Shown piece by piece: positions 45,983 through 55,695 of a stretch of DNA of 64,000 nucleotides. Position 1 is the stretch's first letter; the number at the start of each line of letters is the position of its first letter. The notes beneath the pieces were generated by a model. That model ran no database searches. It saw only the letters and a program-made list of their open reading frames with translations, and was not told where the DNA came from. Source of the stretch: Nostoc sp. 'Lobaria pulmonaria (5183) cyanobiont'. GTDB taxonomy: Bacteria > Cyanobacteriota > Cyanobacteriia > Cyanobacteriales > Nostocaceae. The stretch spans positions 1,857,501 through 1,921,500 of the forward strand of contig NZ_CP026692.1 of NCBI RefSeq assembly GCF_002949795.1, written 5' to 3'. Made by a program: the position numbers and the translations under genes.

Positions 45983-46310
45983 AGTAGCCCTCCAACAGGC
46001 TTTAAAATTAGTAATGATATATACATATTCTAGTTAAAAAAATCTAGTGAAATTTCAGTTGGGTGTGCCACATTCAAATGTGCCACAGTTAATATTTTGG
46101 AAAGTGGACAGCGAATTACTAGATTGTTTCTCGATCTAGACAGCAGCGTTAAATCACGCCCGTTGATAGTCAAGCATTTTGGCAATCAAGCCATTAATTA
46201 GCAAATGCTACATCAAATCTACGTAAATATAATTTGACAAGAAAGTATAAAAGGTAAAGGTAAAAGAATTTTTTACCTTTACCTTCTATACTTGAGCTTT
46301 TATGAAAATC
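45983..46310. other. Intergenic region with terminator
   Basis: About 330 nt. It contains a short direct repeat (GTGTGCCACA/ATGTGCCACA near 46065-46088) and the hairpin at 46251-46285. There is no gene. Confidence 0.5.
46251..46285 (-). terminator. Perfect 15-bp hairpin after the DUF3352 gene
   Basis: AAGGTAAAGGTAAAA and its exact inverse flank GAATT. On the reverse strand it lies 25 nt past the DUF3352 stop and includes T-rich tracts, fitting an intrinsic terminator. Confidence 0.75.
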
Positions 46311-47972
46311 TCACGAATTATGGAGTTTGAAGAAAACGCCACCTTTGAGCGATCGCGTGTCAGTTCCATAACTACTAACTGTGAGCGATCGCAGGTTGTT
46401 AAAAAATGGGTTACCTAAGACTTCCACTAGTTTGAGAATCGGTACTTGACGCTCTAACAAATTCTGGCTCTTTGTCCAGTCAAGATATATATAGCCTTGG
46501 TTTGGTAGGGGAATTGCAGCGATACTATCTTTGAAATTGGGATTGTCAATTATGGAATTATCCTTGGTTGTGAGAATTTCATTTATCGTCTCCAAGTCAG
46601 ACGCGAAAATTTCGTAATTTCCTAAAGTTGTATGCAATCCCTGCACTTTTGTTTCAATACTGAAAGATGCTCCTTCTTTGACATCACTTTTTTTTGTAGC
46701 TGTGGTTAACTCTGTCCAAGCGGAGATTTTTTGCTTGTCTATATTCAGGGTATTAATGCTGAGTCCGTTGGATGAGGCGATCGCATCTAATCGAGCAACG
46801 CCTTGTTCTACACCTTCGGATTTTTCCACCACAAAAATCCAATGTGGGGTTGTTTGCTCTTTATCAGGTAACAATGCTATGGCATATTCTCCTTGTACCC
46901 AACTGAAAATATCCTTTGGTAAATTTATACCCCAGCGTTTTTGAACATCCGCCAAAGGTTTTGCTAACCGAGAAACCACATCTTCCCCAGAACCATATAT
47001 AGTTGCTGTTGCTTGTCTCCAGAGCTTGGCTAAATCGCTGTCACCCAAATTACTCAAATTCGAGCCGGAAATTGCTAAACCTGCGGATGCTGGAACATAC
47101 TGCAATGCTCCCACAGGTTTAGATAGCGGTGCAGATGCAGGGACAATTTCCGATGAAGTTAAAATGGTGGTTTCTGCCAGCAATCCTTGGGGATTCAACA
47201 CTAAGGATATGATTTGACTGTTATAAAGTTGTTCTGGTAACTCTAACCCTTGCCATTTTGCTACGATGGGAAGATTCAAGAAAGCTACAGCTAATCCCCC
47301 TTTAAGCCGTTCTTTGGTAACTTTTTGGTATTCGGGTGAGCTAGTCAAATTCAGATCGGGCGCTTGGACATTATTGATAGCATCTTTTAGTACTTTCGGA
47401 TCGTTGGCAAATAAGACGAAGCTTTCACCGACAACAGCACCAGCAAGCAAGTCTTGTTCTGGTTGAGAATTGTCAGAAATCAGTTTTACACCTTTATATT
47501 GTTCAACAGCTAAGTTTGCCCCAGCTAACGCTCGTTTAGAAAACAACAATTCCACAAACTCGCGGCTTTTCTGCGGTTGTTTGGTTGCTAATGCCAACAA
47601 ATACCCTGGCTGCTGTCCGTTTTCTGGATCGCGATCAATATCTAAGGTAGCGATCGCTAATGTAATTTCATTCCCTAACCAGGGTTGAATGTCTTGTTTG
47701 TAATCTATGCCACTCTTAGCGAATAAACTGGTTTTGAGTTTAGATAGTTCCTCTTCCCGCTCCAACGCCTGCAAACGGTCAGGATTTGTCAATAATGAAA
47801 CCATTGCAGGGGAAAGTTTTGACACGAATATGGCTGCACCAGGCCCAGAGCTAGAAGCAATGAGGTTAGCCGGACTTTTAGCGAAAAACCAGTAAAAGCC
47901 TGCGATCGCAATTACTAGCAGGGCGATCGCCCCAGCGACGAAAAAACCGATAAATGAACGTTGCCTATTCAC
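46311..47972 (-). CDS. DUF3352 domain protein (copy 2), membrane-anchored
   Basis: The 553-residue protein has one N-terminal helix (FFVAGAIALLVIAIAGFYWF) and a large exported domain: GAAIFVSKLSPAMVSLLTNP, then IDYKQDIQPWLGNEITLAI and later DIFSWVQGEYAIALLP. These parallel the motifs of the 36589 protein in the same order, so the two are distant paralogues. The function is unknown; the layout suggests a thylakoid- or plasma-membrane-anchored lumenal or periplasmic protein. Confidence 0.8.
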   Translation of the reverse strand: MNRQRSFIGFFVAGAIALLVIAIAGFYWFFAKSPANLIASSSGPGAAIFVSKLSPAMVSLLTNPDRLQALEREEELSKLKTSLFAKSGIDYKQDIQPWLGNEITLAIATLDIDRDPENGQQPGYLLALATKQPQKSREFVELLFSKRALAGANLAVEQYKGVKLISDNSQPEQDLLAGAVVGESFVLFANDPKVLKDAINNVQAPDLNLTSSPEYQKVTKERLKGGLAVAFLNLPIVAKWQGLELPEQLYNSQIISLVLNPQGLLAETTILTSSEIVPASAPLSKPVGALQYVPASAGLAISGSNLSNLGDSDLAKLWRQATATIYGSGEDVVSRLAKPLADVQKRWGINLPKDIFSWVQGEYAIALLPDKEQTTPHWIFVVEKSEGVEQGVARLDAIASSNGLSINTLNIDKQKISAWTELTTATKKSDVKEGASFSIETKVQGLHTTLGNYEIFASDLETINEILTTKDNSIIDNPNFKDSIAAIPLPNQGYIYLDWTKSQNLLERQVPILKLVEVLGNPFFNNLRSLTVSSYGTDTRSLKGGVFFKLHNS

Positions 47973-48131
47973 ATTAAACCTATTAAAAAAGACGGTTTAC
48001 AGCCATTTAAGCAGAAAGCCTAGCAGAATTAATCAACCCTCTTGAGAATGGATGCTGATGTCAAGGCAGAAATTTTCTGTCACCATAAATAGTATTAGGA
48101 CTATTTACGAAAACCTCATGACAGGGAACTC

Positions 48132-48464
48132 ATGAATCAAATTAGTGTAGAAGAACTGGCGCAACGTCTTTCTTCTAGTGATACAAGTATTCAGCTAGTA
48201 GATGTGCGTGAACCACAAGAATTGGCGATCGCTAGCATTGAGGGCTTTGTCAACCTACCTTTAAGTCAATTTGCTGAATGGGGAGATCGAGTACCTACCC
48301 TCTTCAATCCCCAAGCCGAAACCTTGGTGTTATGCCATCACGGCATCCGCTCTGCCCAAATGTGCCAGTGGTTGATTGCTCAAGGTTTTACAAATGTGCA
48401 AAATATTTCGGGTGGTATTGATGCTTATTCCCAACTAGTAGACCCTTCAATTCCCCAGTATTAG
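48132..48464 (+). CDS. Rhodanese-like domain protein
   Basis: The 110-residue single rhodanese domain has VQLVDVREPQEL near residue 20 and the active loop CHHGIRS with Cys68. It then has MCQWLIAQGFTNVQNISGGIDAYS. The loop Cys would carry a persulfide in sulfur transfer. The partner is unknown. GGGAACTC precedes the ATG, and an intrinsic-type hairpin follows. Confidence 0.9.
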   Translation: MNQISVEELAQRLSSSDTSIQLVDVREPQELAIASIEGFVNLPLSQFAEWGDRVPTLFNPQAETLVLCHHGIRSAQMCQWLIAQGFTNVQNISGGIDAYSQLVDPSIPQY

Positions 48465-48484
48465 CTTTTGCTCGAATACATCAT

Positions 48485-48515
48485 TCAGATGGAACATATT
48501 CTTCCATCTGACTTT
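48485..48515 (+). terminator. Hairpin terminator after the rhodanese gene
   Basis: TCAGATGGAA and TTCCATCTGA form a perfect 10-bp stem with a 7-nt loop, followed by CTTTT. It lies 20 nt past the stop codon. Confidence 0.75.
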
Positions 48516-48944
48516 TGCTATGCTAAAGATAGAAGTACATCAATCAATGTTAGAGACTTGCCGGAAAGTTTGGAATTTGGGCATCAAGTACATCTGCACA
48601 AAAATGTTGGATTGCTCTAAATTACAGTTTGGCAGTAGCCCTTGGAAACAAATACGTATCTAATAATACTGTTGTAGGCGCAAATTTGTGCAAAAGTACG
48701 GTTAGAAAGAAGCATCCTAAGGGTAGATTATAACCAGCAGCTTTTGCAAAAAAAGTTGAGCTACTATGCCAACCCTACTCTTAAAAATGTTGTATATATA
48801 AACTTTAAAAATAATTATCATAATAGAGTTATATAATTTGCTACTTTAATAAATTATTAATATTCTCTGTTTTCGATTAAATCCACAAATAAAATTTTTT
48901 TTTCAGAGTTTGATTAAAATTTGCCTTCAGCAAAACATACCATA
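48516..48944. other. hrcA upstream region
   Basis: About 430 nt, strongly AT-rich near 48790-48905 with no gene. I looked for a CIRCE-type inverted repeat (TTAGCACTC-N9-GAGTGCTAA) and see none, so autoregulation by HrcA is not evident from this stretch. Confidence 0.5.
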
Positions 48945-50096
48945 ATGGAAGTTAAGTTAACAAATCGACAACAGCATATACTTTGGGCAACGGTACGTCA
49001 CTACATTGCTACGGCAGAGCCTGTTGGTTCAAAGGCTTTAGTCGAGGAGTACGACCTGGGTGTAAGCTCGGCGACAATTCGCAATGTTATGGGCGTTTTA
49101 GAAAAGTCTGGATTGCTCTATCAACCACACGCTTCTGCTGGACGTGTACCTTCAGATTCAGGCTATCGCATTTATGTTGACCAGCTAATTACACCTTCTC
49201 TGCGTTCGCGCAGCGTATCGCAGACAGATGCTACGCGGAGCTTGCTTCCGCTAAGTGGTACGGAAACTCTAGGTCGAGAACTAGAGGTGGCACTGCAAAA
49301 GCAGCTACAGTGGCAAGATCGGAGTTTAGAAACCCTACTGCAAGGAGCCGCACAAATTTTAGCAACCTTGAGTGGTTGTATTAGCTTGATCACTATGCCG
49401 CAAACGACCACAGCGCTATTGCGACATCTGCAATTAGTGCAAATTGAAGCCGGGCGAATCATGCTGATTGTGGTAACTGATGGTTACGAGACACATTCTA
49501 AATTGATGGATTTGTCGCCAACACCAGAAGAAACACAACGGGATTCAGAGGTAATCGATCGCGAGTTGCAGATTGTTTCTAACTTTTTGAATAGTCACCT
49601 ACGGGGGCGAAGTCTGTTGGAATTAGCCTACCTCAACTGGAGCGAACTAGATCAAGAGTTCCAACGTTACGGAGAATTTTTGAAAAACTCAGTTGCCGAA
49701 TTGACTCGTCGTACTCTTGCACCGACTGCAACCCAAATTATGGTTAGGGGTGTGTCAGAAGTTTTGCGCCAGCCAGAATTTTCCCAGTTACAGCAAGTAC
49801 AAACGATTATCCATCTGTTGGAAGAAGAACAAGACCAACTGTGGCGATTAATATTCGAGGAACCAGAACCAGAGGATGGTGGTAAACCAAAAGTAACGGT
49901 TCGCATTGGTGCAGAAAATCCATTAGAACCGATACGTACCTGCACTTTGATTTCTTCTAACTATCGCCGAGGTTCGGTACCTGTAGGAAGTGTGGGAGTT
50001 TTGGGGCCAACGCGTCTAGATTATGAAAGTGCGATCGCAGTAGTAGCATCTGCTGCTGATTACCTCTCAGAAGCTTTCAATTATTTTAATCCTTAA
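48945..50096 (+). CDS. hrcA: Heat-inducible transcriptional repressor HrcA
   Basis: The 383-residue HrcA represses groE/dnaK-type genes by binding CIRCE. The N-terminal winged helix reads [20 protein letters not shown], then [23 protein letters not shown] and [26 protein letters not shown]. The C-terminal GAF-like regulatory domain includes [11 protein letters not shown] and [21 protein letters not shown]. The frame opens at a TTG at 48921, but the ATG at 48945 starts at the family position. A stretch of about 18 residues after VDQLITPS ([20 protein letters not shown]) is an SDR insertion that keeps the frame open. Confidence 0.95.
   Translation: MEVKLTNRQQHILWATVRHYIATAEPVGSKALVEEYDLGVSSATIRNVMGVLEKSGLLYQPHASAGRVPSDSGYRIYVDQLITPSLRSRSVSQTDATRSLLPLSGTETLGRELEVALQKQLQWQDRSLETLLQGAAQILATLSGCISLITMPQTTTALLRHLQLVQIEAGRIMLIVVTDGYETHSKLMDLSPTPEETQRDSEVIDRELQIVSNFLNSHLRGRSLLELAYLNWSELDQEFQRYGEFLKNSVAELTRRTLAPTATQIMVRGVSEVLRQPEFSQLQQVQTIIHLLEEEQDQLWRLIFEEPEPEDGGKPKVTVRIGAENPLEPIRTCTLISSNYRRGSVPVGSVGVLGPTRLDYESAIAVVASAADYLSEAFNYFNP
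49200..49257. repeat. SDR inserted in frame within hrcA
   Basis: CTGCGTTCGCGCAGCGTATC and GATGCTACGCGGAGCTTGCT are SDR-type sequences with small inverted arms (TGCGTTCGCGCA). The insertion falls in the linker between the DNA-binding and regulatory domains. Confidence 0.75.
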
Positions 50097-50226
50097 TAGG
50101 GATTAATCGTATCAGGTTATATTTAGGAACAAGCCACTATGCCTCTAGGTGAGTGAAAATACCATAGCAAGCAGATAGCCGGATTTTTAACGGCAAAATC
50201 AATAATTAATACTACTTAAATCTTTC

Positions 50227-50901
50227 ATGCTTAGAAAAATTGCCTTTGGTTTACTGTGGCTGGGATTTGTTGTCTATGCTTTTTTCCTCGCGCCTCCCGA
50301 TCAACCCGGTACATTCGAGTTAATTAAAAACCTTTCTATCGGCCAGTGGCAAGGTGTTAACCCGTTAGTCATAGCACTATTCAACCTCATGGGCATCTGG
50401 CCTCTTATTTACAGCGCAGTAGTCTTTATTGATGGTAGAGGACAAAAAATACCTGCTTGGCTGTTTTCTACTGCTTCTTTCGCAGTTGGTGCTTTTGCCT
50501 TGTTGCCGTATTTAGCTCTTAGAGAACCAAATAATCAGTTTCTCGGTCAAAAGAATACCTTGCTCAAGCTGCTAGATTCTCGTGTGACTGGTTTTGTGTT
50601 AACGGTAGCCACGGTTATTCTAGTTGCCTACGGTTTAAGAGCAGGAGATTGGGGCAGTTTTGTGCAAGAGTGGCAAACTAACCGTTTCATCAATGTGATG
50701 AGTTTAGATTTTTGCTTACTCTGCCTATTATTTCCGACATTACTGGGGGATGATATGGCACGTCGCGGTTGGAAAAATCCGCAGTTTTTCTGGTTAATAA
50801 CCTTGATACCGCTATTCGGCCCATTGGTTTATTTATCTGTGCGTCCACCTTTACAAGAAGTGGGTACAGAGTCCGTATCCAAGCAGCCAGCAACGAATTA
50901 A
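50227..50901 (+). CDS. Conserved membrane protein of unknown function
   Basis: The 224-residue protein has about five hydrophobic helices: the N-terminal FGLLWLGFVVYAFFLAPP, VNPLVIALFNLMGIWPLIYS, LFSTASFAVGAFALLPYLAL, GFVLTVATVILVAYGL and FWLITLIPLFGPLVYL. The loop ALREPN is reminiscent of cyanobacterial and plant-plastid conserved proteins, but I cannot name the family with confidence. The gene lies between hrcA and psbA in the same direction, with its own spacer of about 130 nt from hrcA. Confidence 0.75.
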   Translation: MLRKIAFGLLWLGFVVYAFFLAPPDQPGTFELIKNLSIGQWQGVNPLVIALFNLMGIWPLIYSAVVFIDGRGQKIPAWLFSTASFAVGAFALLPYLALREPNNQFLGQKNTLLKLLDSRVTGFVLTVATVILVAYGLRAGDWGSFVQEWQTNRFINVMSLDFCLLCLLFPTLLGDDMARRGWKNPQFFWLITLIPLFGPLVYLSVRPPLQEVGTESVSKQPATN

Positions 50902-51035
50902 AGAATAAAGTGCATTTTTCACAATCCAAAATCGTTCAATCCCAAGTGGTATTACCCAAAGTCCCCCCTTTTCCAAAGGTTTGGGGATTTTCTGTGGGTG
51001 CGTAAATCCCAAGAGAAAGTTTTTTCTGAAAGTAC

Positions 51036-51064
51036 TTTACAAAATGCAATAAATTGTTTAAGAT
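51036..51064 (+). promoter_or_regulatory. Predicted psbA promoter
   Basis: TTTACA (51036-51041) and TAAGAT (51059-51064) are separated by exactly 17 nt. The predicted start near 51071 gives a leader of about 54 nt before the psbA ATG. TTTACAAA also matches one half of the HLR1 consensus bound by RpaB, though the second half is not seen. Confidence 0.6.
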
Positions 51065-51124
51065 GTGTAACAGGTAGTAAAACCTACCTAAAATTCATCT
51101 GCAAATAATCGCATTTATAAAACA

Positions 51125-52207
51125 ATGACAACAACCTTACAACGTCGCGAAAGCGCCAACGTATGGGATAGATTCTGCGAATGGATCACCAGCACCAACA
51201 ACCGGATCTACATCGGTTGGTTCGGTGTAGTCATGATCCCTACCTTGCTAGCGGCTACCGCTTGCTTCGTAATCGCTTTCATCGCTGCTCCTCCAGTAGA
51301 TATCGATGGTATCCGCGAACCTGTTGCAGGTTCCTTGATTTACGGAAACAACATCATCTCTGGTGCAGTAGTACCTTCCTCCAACGCTATAGGTTTGCAC
51401 TTCTACCCAATTTGGGAAGCAGCTTCTCTTGATGAGTGGTTGTACAATGGCGGTCCTTACCAGTTGGTAATCTTCCACTTCCTGATTGGCATATTCTGCT
51501 ACATGGGTCGTGAATGGGAACTATCCTACCGCTTAGGTATGCGTCCTTGGATTGCTATAGCATACTCAGCACCAGTAGCAGCAGCAAGTGCAGTATTCTT
51601 GGTATACCCCATCGGACAAGGTTCATTCTCTGATGGTATGCCTTTGGGTATAAGCGGAACATTCAACTTCATGATCGTGTTCCAAGCAGAACACAACATC
51701 TTGATGCACCCCTTCCACCAATTAGGTGTAGCTGGTGTATTCGGCGGAAGCTTGTTCAGTGCAATGCACGGTTCTCTTGTAACTTCTTCTTTGGTTCGTG
51801 AAACCACCGAAACTGAATCCCTTAACTACGGTTACAAATTCGGTCAAGAAGAAGAAACCTACAACATCGTTGCAGCCCACGGCTACTTCGGTCGTCTAAT
51901 CTTCCAATACGCTTCTTTCAACAACAGCCGTTCACTGCACTTCTTCCTCGCAGCATGGCCTGTAATCGGCATCTGGTTTACCGCCTTGGGTGTCAGCACA
52001 ATGGCGTTCAACTTGAACGGTTTCAACTTCAACCAATCAATCATTGATTCTGAAGGTCGTGTGATTGCAACTTGGGCAGATGTAATCAACCGCGCTAACC
52101 TGGGTATGGAAGTAATGCACGAGCGTAACGCTCACAACTTCCCTCTAGATTTGGCTGCTGGTGATTTTGCTCCTGTAGCTCTTACCGCTCCTGCTATCAA
52201 CGGTTAA
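51125..52207 (+). CDS. psbA: Photosystem II D1 protein (Glu130 form)
   Basis: The 360-residue D1 binds the reaction-centre chlorophylls, the QB quinone and most ligands of the Mn4CaO5 cluster. It keeps [19 protein letters not shown] around His190/His198 and the C-terminal [10 protein letters not shown] ending at Ala344. A 16-residue extension for CtpA removal follows. Counting from Met1, residue 130 is Glu (MGREWELSY), the form associated with high-light D1 in cyanobacteria, rather than Gln. Codon use is biased toward C-ending codons compared with its neighbours, as expected for very high expression. Filamentous cyanobacteria have several psbA copies. Confidence 0.98.
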   Translation: MTTTLQRRESANVWDRFCEWITSTNNRIYIGWFGVVMIPTLLAATACFVIAFIAAPPVDIDGIREPVAGSLIYGNNIISGAVVPSSNAIGLHFYPIWEAASLDEWLYNGGPYQLVIFHFLIGIFCYMGREWELSYRLGMRPWIAIAYSAPVAAASAVFLVYPIGQGSFSDGMPLGISGTFNFMIVFQAEHNILMHPFHQLGVAGVFGGSLFSAMHGSLVTSSLVRETTETESLNYGYKFGQEEETYNIVAAHGYFGRLIFQYASFNNSRSLHFFLAAWPVIGIWFTALGVSTMAFNLNGFNFNQSIIDSEGRVIATWADVINRANLGMEVMHERNAHNFPLDLAAGDFAPVALTAPAING

Positions 52208-52237
52208 TCATAATCTAAGATACGCTTATCTGTAAAC

Positions 52238-52273
52238 AAAAAACGCTCTCCTGGAAAGGGGAGCGTTTTTGCA
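52238..52273 (+). terminator. psbA intrinsic terminator
   Basis: AAACGCTCTCC and GGGGAGCGTTT pair (one G-T contact) around a short loop, and the stem runs into TTTTTGC. It lies about 35 nt past the psbA stop. Confidence 0.85.
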
Positions 52274-52443
52274 TTGGGTTAATTGCTACGTTAAGCATGG
52301 CACTGGACACTTTTTTAAGGTGCAAAAATGATCTTTATAGTTGAGAACTTAAGAAATAATTATCAAAAAGTAAATTTTACGGGTAATAATTGCTAGCAGC
52401 GCAGATAATTGCCTCAAAGCTCAAGTCTAAGGAGAAGCCAACA

Positions 52444-52953
52444 ATGATTTTATACCGTGGGCGTAGGGTAGTAGCTGCTTTGTTGCTGTCAGTGGTACTA
52501 CTGACTACAGCCTGTAGTGCAAAAACACCTGGACGTTTTGACCAGGCACAAAAAGAAAGTACTCAACAAAAAAGGGGTCAAGCGGTAACTAAGACCGCAA
52601 CTCAGGGTAGCGAATTTAATAAGCTTTTCCCTGATGCAGGTGATGGCTACCAGCGCGTCTATACCCAAGAGAAAAAAGGCTTTGCGGAAGCGAAGTTGAA
52701 AAAAGGCGGTAAAGATATAGCATTGCTGTCTATTTCAGATACCAGCAGCATACCCAGTGCTGCTGCAAAGTTCTCGAAAAGCACTAAAAAAATTGGTGGT
52801 TATCCCGCAATAGAAGTTGGTAAGACGCAAACTGCAATTTTGGTGGGTAAGTACCAAGTAAAAGCACTTTCTCGCGATCCGTCATTTACAGCTAGCGATC
52901 GCGCAGATTGGTTAGAGAAGTTTAATCTTAATCGTCTAGCTAATCTGAAATGA
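52444..52953 (+). CDS. Lipoprotein of unknown function
   Basis: The 169-residue protein has a lipoprotein signal (VVAALLLSVVLLTTAC, lipidation Cys in TTAC). The mature part is Lys/Gln-rich at first (FDQAQKESTQQKRGQAV), then a compact alpha/beta domain: FNKLFPDAGDGYQRVYTQEK, AEAKLKKGGKDIALLSISD and YPAIEVGKTQTAILVGKYQV. AAGGAG lies 9 nt before the ATG at 52444; the frame extends 18 codons upstream without such a site. A similar soluble part is common in cyanobacterial lipoproteins of unknown role. Confidence 0.78.
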   Translation: MILYRGRRVVAALLLSVVLLTTACSAKTPGRFDQAQKESTQQKRGQAVTKTATQGSEFNKLFPDAGDGYQRVYTQEKKGFAEAKLKKGGKDIALLSISDTSSIPSAAAKFSKSTKKIGGYPAIEVGKTQTAILVGKYQVKALSRDPSFTASDRADWLEKFNLNRLANLK

Positions 52954-53001
52954 TTTGTACTACGAACATTTAGATAACAAAACCTAAATCAGGAGATTTT
53001 T

Positions 53002-53889
53002 GTGAGCAAATCAATTTTTGAGTTGGTCGATCGATTACCAACTGGCGGCTTGACTGTTTCTCTGTTAAAGTCCCTCGATTTTGTCGCTCCTGGTGAGTGG
53101 CAAAATACCGTCGGCTTTGTCAACACTATTAAGAAAGTCACGGGCGAAGACGACGAAGATTTAATTCAGCAAATTGGCGAAAGAGCGATTTATCTATTCA
53201 ACGATAAATCCCAAGGATACCAAACAGCCCTATGGTTATATCAAACTGTTGATGGTACAGATAAAGCACTTGGTGCAGCAGCTTTAGCTAACAAAGTCGG
53301 TGAAAAAATTCCTTTGTTGGGTTTTTTAAACTCTGTCACTCCCAAACCTGATAAAGCCCAAACTATCGATCTAACATTAAAATTAGTGGCTGAGTTAGTA
53401 GCCTTCTGTCAAATTAACGGCATTCCTGGAGACAGTATTGGGGATTTTGTCGCTTCTTTAGGTGAGTATAGTGGTGAGTCATTGATCCGGATGGTGGCGT
53501 TAGTTTGTGTTGATGGTTTGATACCTTTGGGCCCAGATTTTATCAGCAAAGCGATATCTGGTCTGAATCAAACAAATCCACAGGAGTTAGAACAAAACTC
53601 GACTTTCCAAAACATCAAAGATGTGATTCCAGGTAACAATTCTGCTGGAAAACTCAACTTTATCGGCGAAAGCTTTGACTCGGTTAAAGGTTGGATGAGT
53701 GGGCTAGTTAGCGCCAATAATTTAACGCCACAAAAGGTCGTCCACAACTTGCAAAGTTTTACCGATATTGCTGATGACAAGTTAGATTACCTGGCGGCAT
53801 TCCTGGATGTAGCAACAAATTATTATGAACATACAGGTACGCAAACTTTGGCACATCGCTTGATTGAACGGGCGGTGGCTGAGATTTAG
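53002..53889 (+). CDS. Conserved cyanobacterial protein, unknown function
   Basis: A 295-residue, predominantly helical soluble protein without signal peptide or known motif. Recognisable stretches are GEWQNTVGFVNTIKKVTGED, RAIYLFNDKSQGYQTALWLY and SLGEYSGESLIRMVALVCVD. The start is GTG at 53002 behind CAGGAG. It follows the lipoprotein gene by 48 nt in the same direction, so co-transcription is likely. Confidence 0.7.
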   Translation: MSKSIFELVDRLPTGGLTVSLLKSLDFVAPGEWQNTVGFVNTIKKVTGEDDEDLIQQIGERAIYLFNDKSQGYQTALWLYQTVDGTDKALGAAALANKVGEKIPLLGFLNSVTPKPDKAQTIDLTLKLVAELVAFCQINGIPGDSIGDFVASLGEYSGESLIRMVALVCVDGLIPLGPDFISKAISGLNQTNPQELEQNSTFQNIKDVIPGNNSAGKLNFIGESFDSVKGWMSGLVSANNLTPQKVVHNLQSFTDIADDKLDYLAAFLDVATNYYEHTGTQTLAHRLIERAVAEI

Positions 53890-53979
53890 GTTGGTGGTTG
53901 ATTGAAGAAGGTTACAGGTTACAGGAGACAGATTATTCCCTATTACCTTTAACCTGTAAACTTTGTCCTAACCCAATTC

Positions 53980-54702
53980 CTATTGGGGTAAATGCAAATC
54001 TGCGGCGATCGCATATAAGTAAGGTTGAAAAATAGCCAAGTTTTCCAGGTTCTCAAACTTACCTGTTTGCGAACCTGGGTCAAAAGCAGTAGTAATTACG
54101 TAAAGTTTATTGCCATCAAAGGCAACATGATCTATATGTTGCTCTTGTACTCCACCTTTTTGCTTGAGTCCGACGAACCCATAGCGGATTCCCTGAAGCT
54201 TACCAATGGGTACTGGTTGCAATGGGTAGGCTGAGAAAGTAATCTGTTTTCCATATTTACCCTGACGGTCTTTCGCAAAAGCAGCGTAGTTATCTTCAAC
54301 CCAAGCCTTGAGTGCTGATAATACCTGGGTTTGGTATTTGGAACTTTGGTAGTCTACTTGGGAACCAGGTGGAATCCCGGCTGCTACAAGTTTCTTTTGA
54401 AAATCCTCGTTGTTTGCTAATGGGTAAACGTTAATCTCAACTGTACCCAAAAGTTCCCCTTTGGAGGAGACACACAATAAAGGCGCATTTCCCTTACAAG
54501 CAGCAATTTGCCAGTTAGTTGGAGTAGTAGCATTTCCCAGGATTTTCTGCCAGATATTTTCCTCATTAGGGTTGGGAAGTTTTGCAACGGTAGGGGATTT
54601 TACCTCTTTGGGTGGAGAAAATTGGGGAAGAACAAATTTTGCTGCCAGCGGTATTAATACCAGCAAAATAGAACCTAGTAATAAATGATAAAGTCGTAAC
54701 AT
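53980..54702 (-). CDS. Membrane-anchored protein of unknown function
   Basis: The 240-residue protein has one N-terminal helix (LLLGSILLVLIPLAAKFVL) and a soluble domain with two Cys (ACKGNAPLLCVSSKGELLG), perhaps a disulfide. It ends HVAFDGNKLYVITTAFD and FQPYLYAIAADLHL. The family is common in cyanobacteria as far as I can tell, but no function is known to me. The gene converges on the preceding forward gene, and a GGTTACAGG-type repeat (53905-53965) lies between. Confidence 0.7.
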   Translation of the reverse strand: MLRLYHLLLGSILLVLIPLAAKFVLPQFSPPKEVKSPTVAKLPNPNEENIWQKILGNATTPTNWQIAACKGNAPLLCVSSKGELLGTVEINVYPLANNEDFQKKLVAAGIPPGSQVDYQSSKYQTQVLSALKAWVEDNYAAFAKDRQGKYGKQITFSAYPLQPVPIGKLQGIRYGFVGLKQKGGVQEQHIDHVAFDGNKLYVITTAFDPGSQTGKFENLENLAIFQPYLYAIAADLHLPQ

Positions 54703-55450
54703 TTGCTTAAAAATCTAGAGCCAAGGATTGCAGACTGAGCAAATAATTCGTATCGACGATCGGGGGCTTGCTAACGTAATTTGTAATTAATTCAGGTCTC
54801 ATGCCCTGCAATTAATTGATGGAGAAAAACAATTTATATTCCTCATTTAAAGCCCCTAGTTTTAGCTATGGTGTAATAATTACGAATTACGAATTAGTCA
54901 TTATGAATTATGATAATGATATCTACAATACTTTATGGGTATAGAGGAAGAATACATTTATATTCCTGCGAGTTGAGTTTTGCAAATGGAACTCAACAAA
55001 TATAGCGCTTCTTTATCAAATCAGGTAGAAGGTACGGGCGCACAGCGGTGCATTAAACACACAGCGATTTAACTTGATCTCAATAAACTTCTCTAAATAA
55101 GCAATACCTTTGCTAAAATGCGAGCCTACAAAAGTTTTGACAAAAATGGCAAAATGACTCATACATAAGCGTTTAGCTTGGCTTTGTAGCTTGAAAGCTC
55201 AAACCCTTGATACTGCGGGCAATACGTTAAAAATGCTTGCGGGAAACCTTGAAGGAATTTTTAGGGCTTATTGTTTTTGCCAAACCTTTGAGAACAGGAC
55301 GTTAATACATCAACTCAGCCTCGTAAATTGGCGAAGGTATTGAATAAGAATATATATTATCGTCTGTAAAAATGGAAAGGACAGAAGTTAGGTTTACCCT
55401 GCTTCTGTCCCATTTAGGATTAGTTGCTGTTCACAAAGTCAAGCAAGTGG
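54703..55450. other. Intergenic region
   Basis: About 750 nt between the reverse-strand anchored-protein gene and the catalase relic. It contains heptads (ATTACGA at 54880-54897), AT-rich stretches and a partial palindromic repeat (GGGCGCACAGCGGTGC at about 55037). No gene is supported. No strong hairpin with a T-run lies downstream of the relic. Confidence 0.45.
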
Positions 55451-55695
55451 CTATGCAGGCACCATCTCCTTTTGAAATCTCATCCAATAGCGATGTTGAG
55501 CGATCGCACTGATAAAATCATTAGCTATCGATTTCAAGTCAGAGGCTTGGGCAGAAGTCACCACACCCATTTCAGAGCGCACGCCATCTTGCGACAGCTT
55601 CACGCCTTCAAGATTAGCCATCGATAGTAGTTCAACGCCTTCGCTCGTAGCGGCGATCGCTTTACAGTGCTTGAATGCCTCGTTGATGAAGTTAA
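55451..55695 (-). pseudogene. C-terminal fragment of a large (KatE-type) catalase
   Basis: About 80 residues, NFINEAFKHCKAIAATSEGV to FISAIAQHRYWMRFQKEMVP, then a stop. They match the end of the DJ-1/PfpI-like C-terminal domain of long-chain catalases as I know it. No haem-binding catalase core is present upstream. The fragment begins abruptly where the frame of the upstream hydrolase relic ends, which indicates a deletion junction at about 55693-55698. Confidence 0.6.
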
